64,000 bases of DNA, from NCBI GenBank assembly GCA_013180625.2, contig SNVD02011423.1, forward strand, positions 620,001 through 684,000, in the 5' to 3' direction. The DNA is from Boswellia sacra (lineage: Eukaryota; Streptophyta; Magnoliopsida; Sapindales; Burseraceae). The translations under genes and the position numbers were made by a program. Under the pieces are notes generated by a model. The model made no database searches and was not told the DNA's origin. It saw only the letters and a program-made list of their open reading frames with translations. This document shows positions 1-11,206 of the stretch, piece by piece (positions within the stretch are counted from its first letter, which is position 1; each line of letters begins with the position of its first letter).

Positions 1-726
1 AAGAAGATTTTTAAGAAAATTATGTTTTGTATAGTAAATAACTGAAGCGAGGATTTTAGCATGATCATCAAGAGCATCGTATTATACGATTAAAGATGAG
101 TATTTTATTGTTTTAATCATAACTAGTATTTTGTTGAATTTAGTCATTCAATAGTTATTTATTTTAAAGTTTTATGACATTTTATGTGATATGAAAGTTA
201 TAAATTATAAAGACTATTTTTTTATATAAAGCAAATATTTATTTTATAACACTACGATTTCGTTTGGATTTATTTACAAATATATTTTTTATCCCCACTC
301 ACTGAGTTTTATACTCACTTCTTTGTTTTTACTTTTTTTTGTTTTTTTAAAAATTCCCCCCCCCCCACCAGATGAAAGCAAAATATGATTTAGTTAGAAG
401 TTTGGAGGCCCAGCCACATGATGGTGCAAGGACATGCTAAGGTTGTTATAGTTATATTGTTAAGAAAAATTTTGTTTGTGGTTGTAATAAGAATTTTTTT
501 TTAAAGTTTGCTCCATAAGAAAGACAAGAATTAAGAAACAGACAGTAGTCCACAGTTTTAGACATGATTCGTCCGTGTAGCTAGGGGCGGGTCGTGTCAC
601 TCCCACTCACTTAACTACCAAAAGCGTACCTTTAATTCCTCAACTCAGTTTTATGTGCGCTGCCCCTTTGTCTTTCTATTTTGCTCCTTCTCTGCCACAG
701 CTTTTTGCATTGCAATATTGCTCTCT
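1..726. other. AT-rich intergenic DNA
   Basis: I see no gene here. The stretch is AT-rich with T runs and a C homopolymer near 358-367. The last ~100 bases (about 600-726) read like the pyrimidine-rich leader seen upstream of the two intact paralogues at 24838 and 37241, so the far end may be a degenerate promoter of the exon-1 relic that follows. Confidence 0.5.
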
Positions 727-1030
727 TAGTTCAACACCACAAACGACTCATTGTTGCTTGCTGCTTTTACCCTCTTCATCGTTGAGACTTGAGTTTGAGA
801 CTCGTAATGAAATATCTTTGTACAAGTTTTCATGGGTGTTTTTCTATTGTTGGTTTTTTTCACTTCTCCTATCCAAAGCTAATGGTGACGGCCCAGGACT
901 CTTTATAGACTTCTTGGAATCTCGTAATTCAACTTCAAGTCTAAACTCAGCCAAATTCCGGTTTGACGTCTCGCTGGATGGAATCCCAGTCACAATGGAA
1001 CATTGCAAACCCTCTCATATCACTTGTAAG
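727..1030 (+). pseudogene. Exon-1 relic of the Ig-like/polytopic membrane protein family
   Basis: This is a solitary copy of the 5' leader plus first exon of the genes at 24838 and 37241. The leader (TTCAACACCACAAA, then TTTTACCCTCTTCAT) and the peptide SLYKFSWVFFYCWFF are nearly the same as in the 24838 gene. Similarity continues through SLNSAKFRFDVS to the ITCK codons and the donor AAG|GTTTGATCA. The codon that is the ATG of the 24838 gene is ATA here (812-814), so the normal start is lost. No later exon of the family is found downstream before the retrotransposon at 1550. I conclude it is a dead, truncated third member of the tandem array. The open frame that enters from upstream is not evidence of function. 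Confidence 0.8.
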
Positions 1031-1549
1031 GTTTGATCAGCTCGTAATACCTTTATCAGTGCTATATATATGCTTTTATAGAATTATTTTTTTCTTTTTG
1101 TAAAAAAATCTTTTAGTAATTAATTGATTACTACTGTGAGTATACCTTGCTTGCACCTGGATGATGGCATTACTATAGACTAGAAAAATCGCATATTGGC
1201 AAAGCACGAGAGAGATGCCGGGTATATATGTAAGCATGCTCCAACCTCTAGTGAGGTCTTTTGGGCTTAAGCCCGTAAACAAACCGTGGGGACACAAAGT
1301 GCTACAAGCTGTGTGTCTGCGGCCATCTTTGTCTGTTCGTTTTTTAATCCAAATCTTGTTTTCTGTACTACACATTTTATAACACATTTTGCATTCACTA
1401 TCAACCACTTATTCTTTTCAAGATTTAAAATAATTTAAAATCAATTACATATTTTTAAATACAATTGAAAATAAAAACACATAATCATAAAATGAACACA
1501 ACCCAAATTTCCAGATCTTAAAGCTTTTGGTGAAAAAATTTTGGGTAAT
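1031..1549. other. Intergenic DNA between exon relic and LTR element
   Basis: The first ~20 bases still resemble intron 1 of the intact paralogues. The rest shows no gene and no repeat I can name. The minus-strand open frame across 1076-1408 has no recognisable content. Confidence 0.5.
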
Positions 1550-3549
1550 TGTAACGCCCCAAAACCGAAACACAAATATTGCTAATATGCTTGGACATTA
1601 CTAACAATAAATCTCTAAATAAAACTTCAATAAATCTTCTTATTAGAAAATAGGAAACATAACAACAAATTTAATATCTCTCTACGTCAAAACAAAGTCT
1701 AATTATCTAAAGTTTCAAACACAATTATTAAAATAAAAGGGTATCTTCTTATTGCATAATTCTAAAAATGAACTAAAGTCTCGACATCAACCATCAAGCC
1801 CAACCACTCTTTCGCTGCGCAACTCTGATAAAATGTTAGAGACGAGGGGTGAGCCGTCAACTCGGTAAGTAAAATAATACGCAACCATTTAGTATCTTAA
1901 AACAATTATAAAAAATAATAAAATTCATAATTTAATACTTTAATTCCTAAAAATCATATCTTAACAAAAACATAGTCATAAGCATTTTAAACATTTAAGA
2001 TCAAAGAAACCATTCACCATCATTAAAGGTCAGAAAACATTTATCGACTCTTATCACATAGTGCCACCCGTAATCCAGGTGACCCAGCCGAAAAGTATGT
2101 CACCTGTAATCCCGGTGACCCGGCCCAAAAATATGTCACCTGTAATCCCGGTGACCCGGTCAGAAATCAGACAATATGTCACCTGTAATCCCGGTGACCC
2201 GGCCAGAAAGTCGTGTGCACACCAATACCATAGCTGAGTTCAAAATTCATATCAGTATTGAGATACTATAGACAATGAGTCAAAACATTCAAAAACCATT
2301 GCAAATAACACGATTCTCAAAGTACATATACTAATAACTTTTCGTAGATAATAATAAGTTCGTCAAAAGTTCCTTTCTCTAAAAACTGCCTTTAACATAA
2401 AAACGGTTTTTGAGAATCAATTTAAAAGCTTTGCTAAAACTCTAATTTCACAATTTATATTCTAAAACAGAAAATAATCCATTAAGAACACATTACACTT
2501 TAATATATCATAGTACATGTATTATGTTACTTACCTTGATCGATCCAAAAATACAATTATCCTAGCTCCTACTCATCCAACGATTATCCTAAGACATAAC
2601 CAGAAAACATCTTGATAAATTCATAAACTCAACACCTCAAATGTTCTACAAAATTCCATTAAAAATTCCTAAACAAATCGTTTTGCCTAAGTCTCAATCC
2701 CTGAACAGGGGTGATTCCAGAAATTTTAAAAATTTATATCTTAATCCAATTAACCTAAAACTTTGGAGAGGCGTACTAGACACATATATTATTCAAATAA
2801 AAATTTTTAAAAACAAATTACATTCAAAAACTATTTTTGAATGATTTTCGTTTTCTGCCAGTCAATTCTGTCCAGGATTTCCAGATTAAAACGTTTCAAA
2901 TTCAAAATTTCATAAAAATTATTCTACATGTTTAAAAATCATGAAAATTTACAGAAACGTATATATCATCTTATAGAAGGAGCATATAAAATTTCACGAA
3001 TTTCTGACTCCTCTAGCCTATGAAAAACAATTCTGAAATTCATAACATCTAGAAATTGCAGTATTTTCCAGAATCTCAGCAGAAAGTTCAAAAATTCGCA
3101 ATAAATTGAAATCTTGATATTTTTTCATCAAATAAAATTTTACATGTTCACATATATGTCTATAACAACATATAAAAAGAACAGACTGAAAATCGATTTT
3201 TAAGTACCTTAATAAATTTAAAAATTCTAAGCTGTTTCTTAATCCTCTACAGAAATCCTAGCATGAATCTAAGCAACAATAATTTCTAGTAAAATAATTC
3301 ATATATCAAACTAAAGGAAATACAATCTTACCTTAAAATCTCTGAGTTTCAAAGCCTCCACCTAACTTTTACTTTAAAAATCCTATTTGCAAGGTTATAA
3401 TATTGCTTATATACTAGATAAGGTTAAGGTATTCCAAAAGAGATAAAACTTCTAATTTAAATATAAATAAAACTCCTTTTTTTTTATTATAATCATTGTC
3501 CAACTCCCACAAAGACTTTTATAGCGCTAAAAAAATTACGGTTGTTACA
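1550..3549 (-). repeat. 3' LTR, complete, about 2.0 kb
   Basis: This is the full-length terminal repeat, with inverted ends TGTAAC and GTTACA. It matches 4849-6450 with scattered substitutions and small indels, for example about 35 bp near 1864-1900 that are missing from the other copy. The two LTRs are identical at insertion in this class, so the visible divergence means the insertion is not recent. A TATATAAGC motif lies on the minus strand near 3415, a plausible promoter region. The short open frame at 2641-2844 is repeated in both LTRs and is not a gene. Confidence 0.88.
2050..2220. repeat. Short tandem repeat inside the LTR (about 35-bp unit)
   Basis: About four copies of a unit built on TGTCACCTGTAATCCCGGTG followed by ACCCGGCC plus a few A-rich bases. 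The same array lies at 5320-5490 in the other LTR, so it predates the insertion. CGG-rich units stand out in AT-rich surroundings and could be subterminal binding or methylation sites; that role is inference. Confidence 0.75.
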
Positions 3550-3563
3550 TTTCTTCCCTTCTT
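3550..3563 (-). other. Polypurine tract next to the 3' LTR
   Basis: On the minus strand this reads AAGAAGGGAAGAAA immediately before TGTAAC of the LTR. That is the expected position and composition for the plus-strand priming site of an LTR retrotransposon. Confidence 0.75.
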
Positions 3564-3607
3564 AACAAAAATTTCATCCTCGAAATTTGATGCATACCTC
3601 AAATTCC

Positions 3608-4690
3608 TTAGTCTTGAGTCCTTGGCTTCTTTGCTTGACTATTGTCTGCCTGATTACTAGTGTTAAAGTCTCTCCTCCTTGGGCAATCCTTAATCCTGTG
3701 TCCTATCTGACTGTAACCAAAGCAAGCTGCATTTTTCCAATGGCAATTCCCACAGTGTGTATTGCCGCAACGATCACAAGGGGTTGTATTGTTTTGAGAA
3801 GATCTATCTCTATCCTTTCTTTGGGAAGGATAATTATTAGTATCCCGCTGGCCTAACCAAATGTTACCATCACCCTTGGAATTTTGTCGGTTCTGATCGT
3901 CTATCTCATTCTGAGGTTCCACCAAATACCTCTCAGCAACCATAGCTCAGTCTACCATCTCTGCATATGTGTCCAATTTCAAGATTGCCAGTTGAGACTG
4001 AAGGGCTGGAAGTAGGCCCTCTAAGAACAATCTTGCTTTAGCAGCATCACTTGGTATGATCGCAAATCGAGATAAAGAGTTGAATTGTTCTTCATATTCA
4101 GCCACTGATCTATTTCCTTGAGTCAAACGATGGAATTCTGCCTCCATTCTATGGTGAACTCGATCAGGAAAATACTTCTCATTAAAGGAGTTTACAAACA
4201 TCTTCCAAGTAATTTGTGCACCTTCTCCCATACGGTTAATCATCAATCGCGAAGTGGCTTCCCACCAATGGTTAGCCTCACACTCTAAGACAAAAAACGC
4301 GAGCGTAACCCTCAAATTACCCATGCATCCTAAGGAAGTGAATATCTTTTCTATCTGCTTCAGCCAAGCCTCAGCAACCAAAGGATCCGTAGTGCCCCGA
4401 AAAGTAGGTGGACCTAATTTCCTGAATTGCTCCAAGGTTACCACGGCTTCACCCGCTGCAGCATTGTTTCCTTCTCTATTACCACCACACCCAGTATTAT
4501 GATTTGCCATTTGCTCCATAAGCCTATTCTGCTGCTCCATGAATCTAGTAAATGCGCGCATCCATGGACGATTATCCTAAGCCATTTCTTGAATAGTAGG
4601 GTTGTCATTAGCCTGATTATTACCACCTCTAGTTCGATTATTGTTACCCCTTGAGCTAGAAGCCTCAATAGTCTGTCTATGTGGTGGCAT
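3608..4690 (-). pseudogene. Retrotransposon gag relic
   Basis: The frame from the ATG at 4690 encodes a Ty3-type capsid-nucleocapsid protein of about 360 codons. The capsid part is typical of the Retrotrans_gag family (FFVLECEANHWWEA, EAEFHRLTQGNRSVAEYEEQF). A C-terminal zinc knuckle follows (CFGYSQIGHRIKDCP). It is broken by two in-frame stops, a TAG near 4576-4578 and a TGA near 3944-3946. The second knuckle cysteine is also replaced by tyrosine (CFGY), which would remove a zinc ligand. Only about 45 bases separate the gag stop from the polypurine tract, so pol is missing. Gag normally packages element RNA in cytoplasmic particles; this copy cannot make the full protein. Confidence 0.88.
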
Positions 4691-4832
4691 CTTAAACTAG
4701 CATAACATAAAAAATTTAATAAGAAATCACATGAATGTTCTATGTTTCTAAGATCAAAAGAAAACTTATCAACTTCGATCTAAGTCACTACTTTCTATTG
4801 ACATTTTATAGTCTACAGAACCATATACCTAA

Positions 4833-4844
4833 GCTCTGATACCA
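4833..4844 (-). other. Primer-binding site (initiator-Met tRNA type)
   Basis: The minus strand reads TGGTATCAGAGC, four bases inside the 5' LTR boundary at 4849. This matches the 3' end of plant initiator-Met tRNA, the usual primer of many plant LTR elements, and it fixes the element's orientation. Confidence 0.88.
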
Positions 4845-4848
4845 TAAC

Positions 4849-6450
4849 TGTAACGCCCCAAAATCGAAACACAAATATTGCTAATATGCTTGGACATTAC
4901 GAACAATAAACCTCTTTATAAAACTTCAATAAATCTTCTTATTAGAAAATAGGGAACATAACAACAAATTTAATATCTCTCTATGTCAAAACAAAGTCTA
5001 ATAATCTAAAGTTCCAGACACAATTATTAAAATAAAAAGGGATCTTCTTATTGCATAATTCTAAAAATGAACTAAAGTCTCGACATCAACCATCAAGCCC
5101 AACCACTCTTTCGTTGCGCAACTCTGATAAAATGTTAGAGACGAGGGGTGAGCCGTCAACTCGGTATCTTAAAACAATTATAAAAAATCATAAAATTCAT
5201 AGTTTAATACTTTAATTCCTAAAAATCATATCTTAACAAAAATATAGTCATAAGCATTTGAAACATTTAAGATCAAAGAAACCATTCACCATCATTAAAG
5301 GTCAGAAAACATTTATCGACTCTTGTCACATAGTGACACCCGTAATCCCGGTGACCCAGCCGAAAAGTATGTCACCTGTAATCCCAGTGACCTGGCCCAA
5401 AAATATGTCACCTGTAATCCCAATGACCCGGTCAGAAATCAGACAATATGTCACCTATAATCCCGGTGACCCGGCCAGAAAGTTGTGTGCACACTAATAC
5501 GACAGCTGTGTTCAGAATTCATATCAGTATTGAGATACTATAGACAATGAGTCAAAACATTCAAAAACCATTGCAAATAATATTATTCTCAAAGTACATA
5601 TACTAATAACTTTTCGTAGATAATAATAAGTTCGTCAAAAGTTCCTTTCACTAAAAACTACCTTTAACATAAAAACGGTTTTTGAGAATCAATTTAAAAG
5701 CTTTGCTAAAACTCTAATTTCACAATTTATATTCTAAAACAGAAAATAATCCATATGATATCATATAAAAATATTTTCTAACAAATAAAAATATTTATTA
5801 AGAACACATTACACTTTAATCATAGTACATGTATGATGTTACTTACCTTGATCGATCCAAAAAGACAAATATCCTAGCTCCTACTCGTCCAACGATTATC
5901 CTAAGACATAGCTAGAAAACATCTTGATAAATTCATAAACTCAACACCTCAAATGTTCTACAAAATTCCCTTAAAAATTCCTAAACAAGTCGTTCTGCCT
6001 AAGTCTCAATCCCTGAACAGGGGTGATTCCAGAAATTTTAGAAATTTATATCTTAATCCAATTAATCTAAAATTTTGCAGAGGCATACTAGACATATATA
6101 TTATTCAAATAAAAATTTTTCAAAACAAATTACATTCAGAAACTATTTTTGAATGATTTTCGTTTTCTGCCAGTCAATTCTGTCCAGGATTTCCAGATTA
6201 AAACGTTTCAAATTCAAAATTTCATAAAAATTATTCTACATGTTTAAAAATCATGAAAATTTACAGAAACGTATATATCATCTTGAAGAATGAGCATATA
6301 AAATTTGAGGAATTTCTGACTCCTCTAGCATATGAAAAGCAATTCCGAAATTCATAATATCCAGAAGTTGCAGTATTTTTCAGAATCTCAACAGAAAGTT
6401 CAAAAATTCGTAATAAATTGAAATCTTGATATTTTTTTGTCAAATAAAAT
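4849..6450 (-). repeat. 5' LTR, truncated on its outer side
   Basis: Direct repeat of 1550-3549, starting TGTAACGCCCC and collinear up to about 6450, where identity stops abruptly inside a sequence that continues in the other copy (about 3140-3549). The truncation junction lies beside the 3' end of a second LTR element, which points to a deletion or recombination between neighbouring retroelements. Confidence 0.85.
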
Positions 6451-6788
6451 TGTAAGCGAGGACGCTTGATTTCTGAGGGGGGGTGAATGTAACATCTCAC
6501 ATCGCTTGGGAATATGATGTGATATGTGCTTAAATACCTTGTGAGCTCCTTAAGTTGTCAGAGGCCTTTTGAGTTGCAAAGCCGAAAAGCAAAACCGTGA
6601 TGGACTGTGTGTCCAAAGCGGACAATATCCAACAGTGGGCCGAGGTATTGGGCTTTGCGCACGCATGGGGGTCACCTCTTGAAGGCGCACATGGGGTTCA
6701 CCACTTATGGGGACCGCAAAGTGTTACACATAGTGCAAAGTGCCACATGTGAGACCACGAAGTGCCACATGCGGGCCGGGATATTACA
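6451..6788 (+). mobile_element. 3' end of a second LTR element: purine tract plus about 0.3-kb LTR
   Basis: A G-rich purine tract (GAGGGGGGG, near 6474-6483) is followed by TGAA and then an LTR-like unit. The unit starts TGTAACATCTCACATCGC at 6488 and ends ATATTACA at 6788, with inverted TGTAA/TTACA ends. Both the opening sequence and the preceding purine tract are typical of plant LTR elements read left to right. About 37 bases of internal sequence remain on its left; the rest is lost at the 6450 junction. The open frames across 6607-7043 are not recognisable proteins. Confidence 0.72.
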
Positions 6789-8347
6789 GTATTGCCAAGA
6801 CGCGCCCAGGCAGGACAGAAAAAAGCAGGAGATCAAGTGGCCATGTCTATGTCTAGCCTTAAAGAAGGTTGTGAAGCTTCTAACGATCCTTCTACCAGCG
6901 ATGCAAGTGCATCTTCACGTCTACATTCCAAGTATAGATTTCTCAGAAACTTAGAATGCATAACTGTGTTCTTCGAATTCTACAAAAACTTGAAAGACAT
7001 TTCTAAGATGGTTGTGAAATACTGTTATCATCAAAATGATTAAGCTTTAGTTGTGATTAGTGTAAATAATCAATTGTGAAAATAACAATATTGTACGGTG
7101 TTTGCTGGTGAACTTTATGTTTGATAATAATATTGTTAAGTTTGTAAATAAATAAGTATACATGTTTGCATGTATGCATGTGTGCTCAGTAAAGCCTGAT
7201 AAAAGAGTTCTGCCCCCATGATTAATATGAATATTACACTATTTTATTTTTGCGGTATTCTCCAAAAGAAACCTAGCTAGAAGGTTTTTCACTAACTCAA
7301 AGCGTGATGCTTTCAATCCGGCAATATAACCTAAATTGAACAGTGAGGAATTTTGTTTGAAGTAAAGACTAAGAAATAATTTCTCTTTTTATGAGAATGT
7401 GATGGGTAGATATGAAAAATATATATTCTAAAAGCAGGGTATATACAGATCTCAGTTATTTAATTTATTAATATTAAAATTCACGTGTCATTAGATATTC
7501 AAAATATTAAGCAAAGTTAGGTGAATAGAAAATCACTGTTCATTAAGGAATAGAGAAATATTTATGCAAAAAGACTAACCAATATCTTTTTTTCTGCAAG
7601 TTAAAGGACATTGAGATTTCTTTAGTTAGAATGGAATGTATAGTTTAGAAGTGGATTCAAATTTAATATGAATTATTAATCATGAAAAGTGAAGTAAGAT
7701 GGTTTTTAAACATCAAGAGTGATTGAAATTTGAATTTTACGAGGCAATTGCAAAAGTATTGGAGTTGCACATTCAATTTTTGCGATGCTGTTTGCAAAGC
7801 ATTGTCATCGCACATTCTAGTTTCGTCATAGAGTAAAAAGCAATGTATTAATTATTAATCGTCTTCATCAGGTTGATGATACGGTTGGTCGCCTCGCCTG
7901 TATGTTTTCATGTGACACTCCTTCAGTTGATTTTACCGGTACACAACATGCCATCCAGCCCCCGTCTACATCCCCATTAAGAGCTAAAGAAAGTAGTGTT
8001 GTTGCTTTAATTTTTTAGTGGAGTCCAGCTTGCTTGTCTGCCCTCCAATTTTCTTCACATCAGTAATTCTTATCTTTTGATCAAGTTGTTGATGTTAACC
8101 TTAACTAAAAAATTGTTTTTTATAGCCATCTATTTAAAAACTATGTAATTAATATTGTCTGATTAATATCTTTCTTTTGCAATTTCTCCACTACAATGTG
8201 GGCCTTCACCTTCGAAAGACATATATTCCAAGACCATTCTTAAAAATGATGTTTCAACAATGGAACAACAAAACTTTTTCTTTATCCACAAATTAACTTA
8301 CACTTAAAGCACTTCAATACAAAGATTGAACAAATCAACAGGGTGTT
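6789..8347. other. Intergenic DNA with one dispersed-repeat patch
   Basis: I find no gene. A patch around 8030-8230 resembles 35160-35450, in the same relative order. It has GAGTCCAGCTTGCTTG against GAGTCCAGTCCAGCTCGCTTG, and later TTGCAATTTCTCC next to an AGTGTGGGG-like stretch. It is either a dispersed repeat or part of the segmental duplication behind the membrane-protein array. Confidence 0.4.
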
Positions 8348-11206
8348 TGTCACACCCTATAACCTTAACAGATTTTGTAAGTGATTATGGACACTCATTC
8401 CATGGAAATCAATTAAGACTCAAGTATCAAACATGTCTATTTTATATCAACTAGAGTTCCCCATACAACTTATAAACTATTGCGCTATAACATACACATA
8501 CTAAGTAATACAAAAACAAATCAAAATCATTATAACAATGCAAGAAAAGTGCAGCGGGGTCGTAGTTGCCAAGGGAACTCAGTCTTCATCAAGCCAAAAT
8601 CCTTCATATATCATTACACTACATTCACCTAAGGCACACAATAAATTCAATGAGTGTTTTAATAAGTAAGCTACTGAAAAGTGGTAGTATAATCAAACCT
8701 ATGAAAAAAAATCAAGTAAAAAGGTAAACATTGTTCATATCTAGCTTAACAAGTAACAATTTCTTGAATCAGAAGTTACCAAAATAATGTTTACTATTCA
8801 TAGGTCGCGCTCCCGTGCAATGGAGTTGGCGCGCCTGCGCCAAGTCTCGGATTGGCAAACATTTTCACATACCAAAACGGCACTCCTGTGCCACTTGATT
8901 CGTGCCATTGCACCAACTTTCTATCTAGAAAATTTTGGTTCGGTTAAACATGCGCTCCAGTGCCACAAAGCTCGCACGCCTACGCCAATTCACAATCTAG
9001 TCTATCTTTTGTAACTTATTTTTTATCCCTTAATCCAATCATATACATACTAATGTCAACTCATACATGTCTTTCTCAGGCTATTATCCTCATTTACACA
9101 CACAAGCACTTGTTCCAGTACACATTTTCCCTTTTTCAGGCCGTTTCATCATGCATGCATATACACATATCCACATATCATTTCACACATACCCTTTGGG
9201 CAATTCTATATATAGCCTTAGGCCCCTTTTTAAATTTGACATAGCCTTACGGGTAGACATATATCATACATTTAATCACTATACTGAGGCTAGTCCAATA
9301 AACTGAAGGATACCGGACCTATGCTACCTAATCCTTCCCAAGGAAGCACACGGTTCGGACCTCCCCTTATTCATTCAATCACAAGGTTCGAATCTAAATG
9401 CAATTTAATGTGACTTTGAGGATACCTATTGCACACATAGTCACAAGCTTGAAGTTAGTCCAACAATCTGAGTGATATCGATCCCGTGCTACCGAATCCT
9501 ATACAAAGAAGCACACAGTTTGGGCCTTCCCTCATCATTCATTCACAAGCATGTGGCACTTTGGGGTTTATGACCTTCAAGAGGTGACCCCTATGCAATA
9601 ATCATGTATTGAGTACTCAAGATTTCGGCATGCCATTTACATTCACAACATTTCATATCACAATTCATGCCTTCCTTATCCACATTCACACTCAAGCTCA
9701 TAAGCGAAGCTTTGAGTTAAGTTTCATATCCATCACAACGCATCCCAACAATGTAATTACATTCAACAATTCACATTACACAAATATCACATATGGCATA
9801 AACACGAATGATTGTGTCTTCAGAAGGATTAGCTTACTTAACTGATCAAATCTCTGTCGTAGAATCCTTAATTTCACCTAAAAAATCATAACAAGGTTTT
9901 TTTAAGGATCATAAATCAATAGTGGACCACAATTATTCTTAATAATTCAGCTTTACTTACGTTCAATTGGAAGATTTCTAGGAAGTTGATGCCTTACCCA
10001 AAATCTACATAAATTTGTAGATCACATTCTCACACATATAACATATCGCATACACAATATCAGAATGAAATGGGAGTGCATACCCCTTTAAAGTCACTTA
10101 ATTTAGCACACTTCTAGTTTTTGTCCACTGATTTCTATATTCAGCAATCCAGCTTTAAAAAATTTATATAACCCTCTACACATATCAAATCCTTACAAAA
10201 ATTTACAGACTAATAAAGTACATATCTGAAAATGTTTCCACCAAAAATCACAACATTATACTAGGCTTAAGTCAATCAAAATCATTTTATATCACTTACT
10301 CTGTTTTGGAAGTAAGAATTTTCAGTTCAACCTGCCTAATTTTGAAAATTCACATCAATTCATACGGAGCTTCAAATTAATGAAAATTTACAATCTAATA
10401 GAAAACGTATTCAGTGACTTGCATACCAGAAACCATAAATTTTTATGAAGATTTGACCCCTCAAATCGAGTCCATTCCCCCTGTCCTGTTTTAAAACAGG
10501 GAAAGTCAAAATTTCAAGCTAGAATTTCAAAAATTCATTAAAAATCATTTACTTTAAGTTTTTGAGTGATTCAAAAGTATAAATACTCCTATGCATGTCT
10601 AGTTTCACCCATAAAATTTCAAAACCAGAAGGTGACCCTAGAATTTATAAGATTTTTAGGACTAGTCACTACTTAGTAACGAAATTTCGCAGGATTTGTA
10701 CTCACACATGGTTTCTAGCTTTCTATCATCATCCAATCCGTTTAAATCTTTCATAACATATAGAAAATCATGTTTTCAAACAAATTTCAGAACATGCATA
10801 ACACAATTAGTCCATAACTCATGATATATCACATCAATTTCTTACAAAAATCAATGCAACAATGCAAGAAATTGAAGGAGTTAATTCCTAACTCTAGGTT
10901 GCTTCTTGCTTCCTTCTTCTTGTTTAATTTATTGGCAAAATTGAGGGGAAAGAGATGAGAGCTGGGGTGTAGGTGTAGGATCAAAAATGTGCAAATTCTC
11001 TAGAATTCTCTCTTTATATACTTATCCAAGCAGCAAAATTTCAATTTAATCACTCAAGTTTTCTAAGACTGCTTACAAGATCCTTCCTCACTCATCTTAT
11101 AACATATCACTCCTATGTGTGCACATAACTCATAATGCTAATCATACACATATTATAGTGTAATTGTAGGTTGAGCTCACTTGCAAGTTTAGAGGGTCAC
11201 AGTGTT
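8343..11206 (-). mobile_element. Solo LTR (8348-11201) with target duplication GTGTT
   Basis: The unit starts TGTCACACCC at 8348 and ends GGGTCACA at 11201. It is bordered on both sides by the same five bases GTGTT (8343-8347 and 11202-11206). No internal retroelement region is present, so this is a solo LTR of 2854 bp left by recombination between two LTRs. A TATA motif on the minus strand (TATATAAAGAGAG near 11015-11030), followed by pyrimidine-rich sequence, suggests minus-strand orientation. An unusual GC-rich patch with repeated CTCCxGTGC and GCCTGCGCC motifs lies at 8800-8990. The open frames inside it (8787-9845) have no recognisable protein content. Confidence 0.85.

Larger units (their letters stand above)
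1550..6450 (-). mobile_element. Internally deleted Ty3-type LTR retrotransposon
   Basis: Two long direct repeats (1550-3549 and 4849-6450) flank a 1.3-kb internal region. The complete copy starts TGTAAC and ends GTTACA. The strand is set by a primer-binding site TGGTATCAGAGC (4833-4844, minus strand), which matches initiator-Met tRNA, and by a purine tract AAGAAGGGAAGAAA (3550-3563, minus strand) abutting the other repeat. The internal region holds only a gag relic. Protease, reverse transcriptase, RNase H and integrase are all absent, so the element could move only with proteins supplied in trans. The 5' LTR, on the right in this window, loses its outer ~0.4 kb at about 6450, where another LTR element begins, so no target duplication can be checked. 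Assignment to Ty3/Gypsy rests on the gag type and on the PBS. Confidence 0.88.

Noticed and set aside
2641..2844. 67-codon open frame, repeated at 5953-6156, as a small conserved protein
   Set aside because: Both copies lie at the same place in the two LTRs of one retrotransposon. The conservation is due to LTR duplication.
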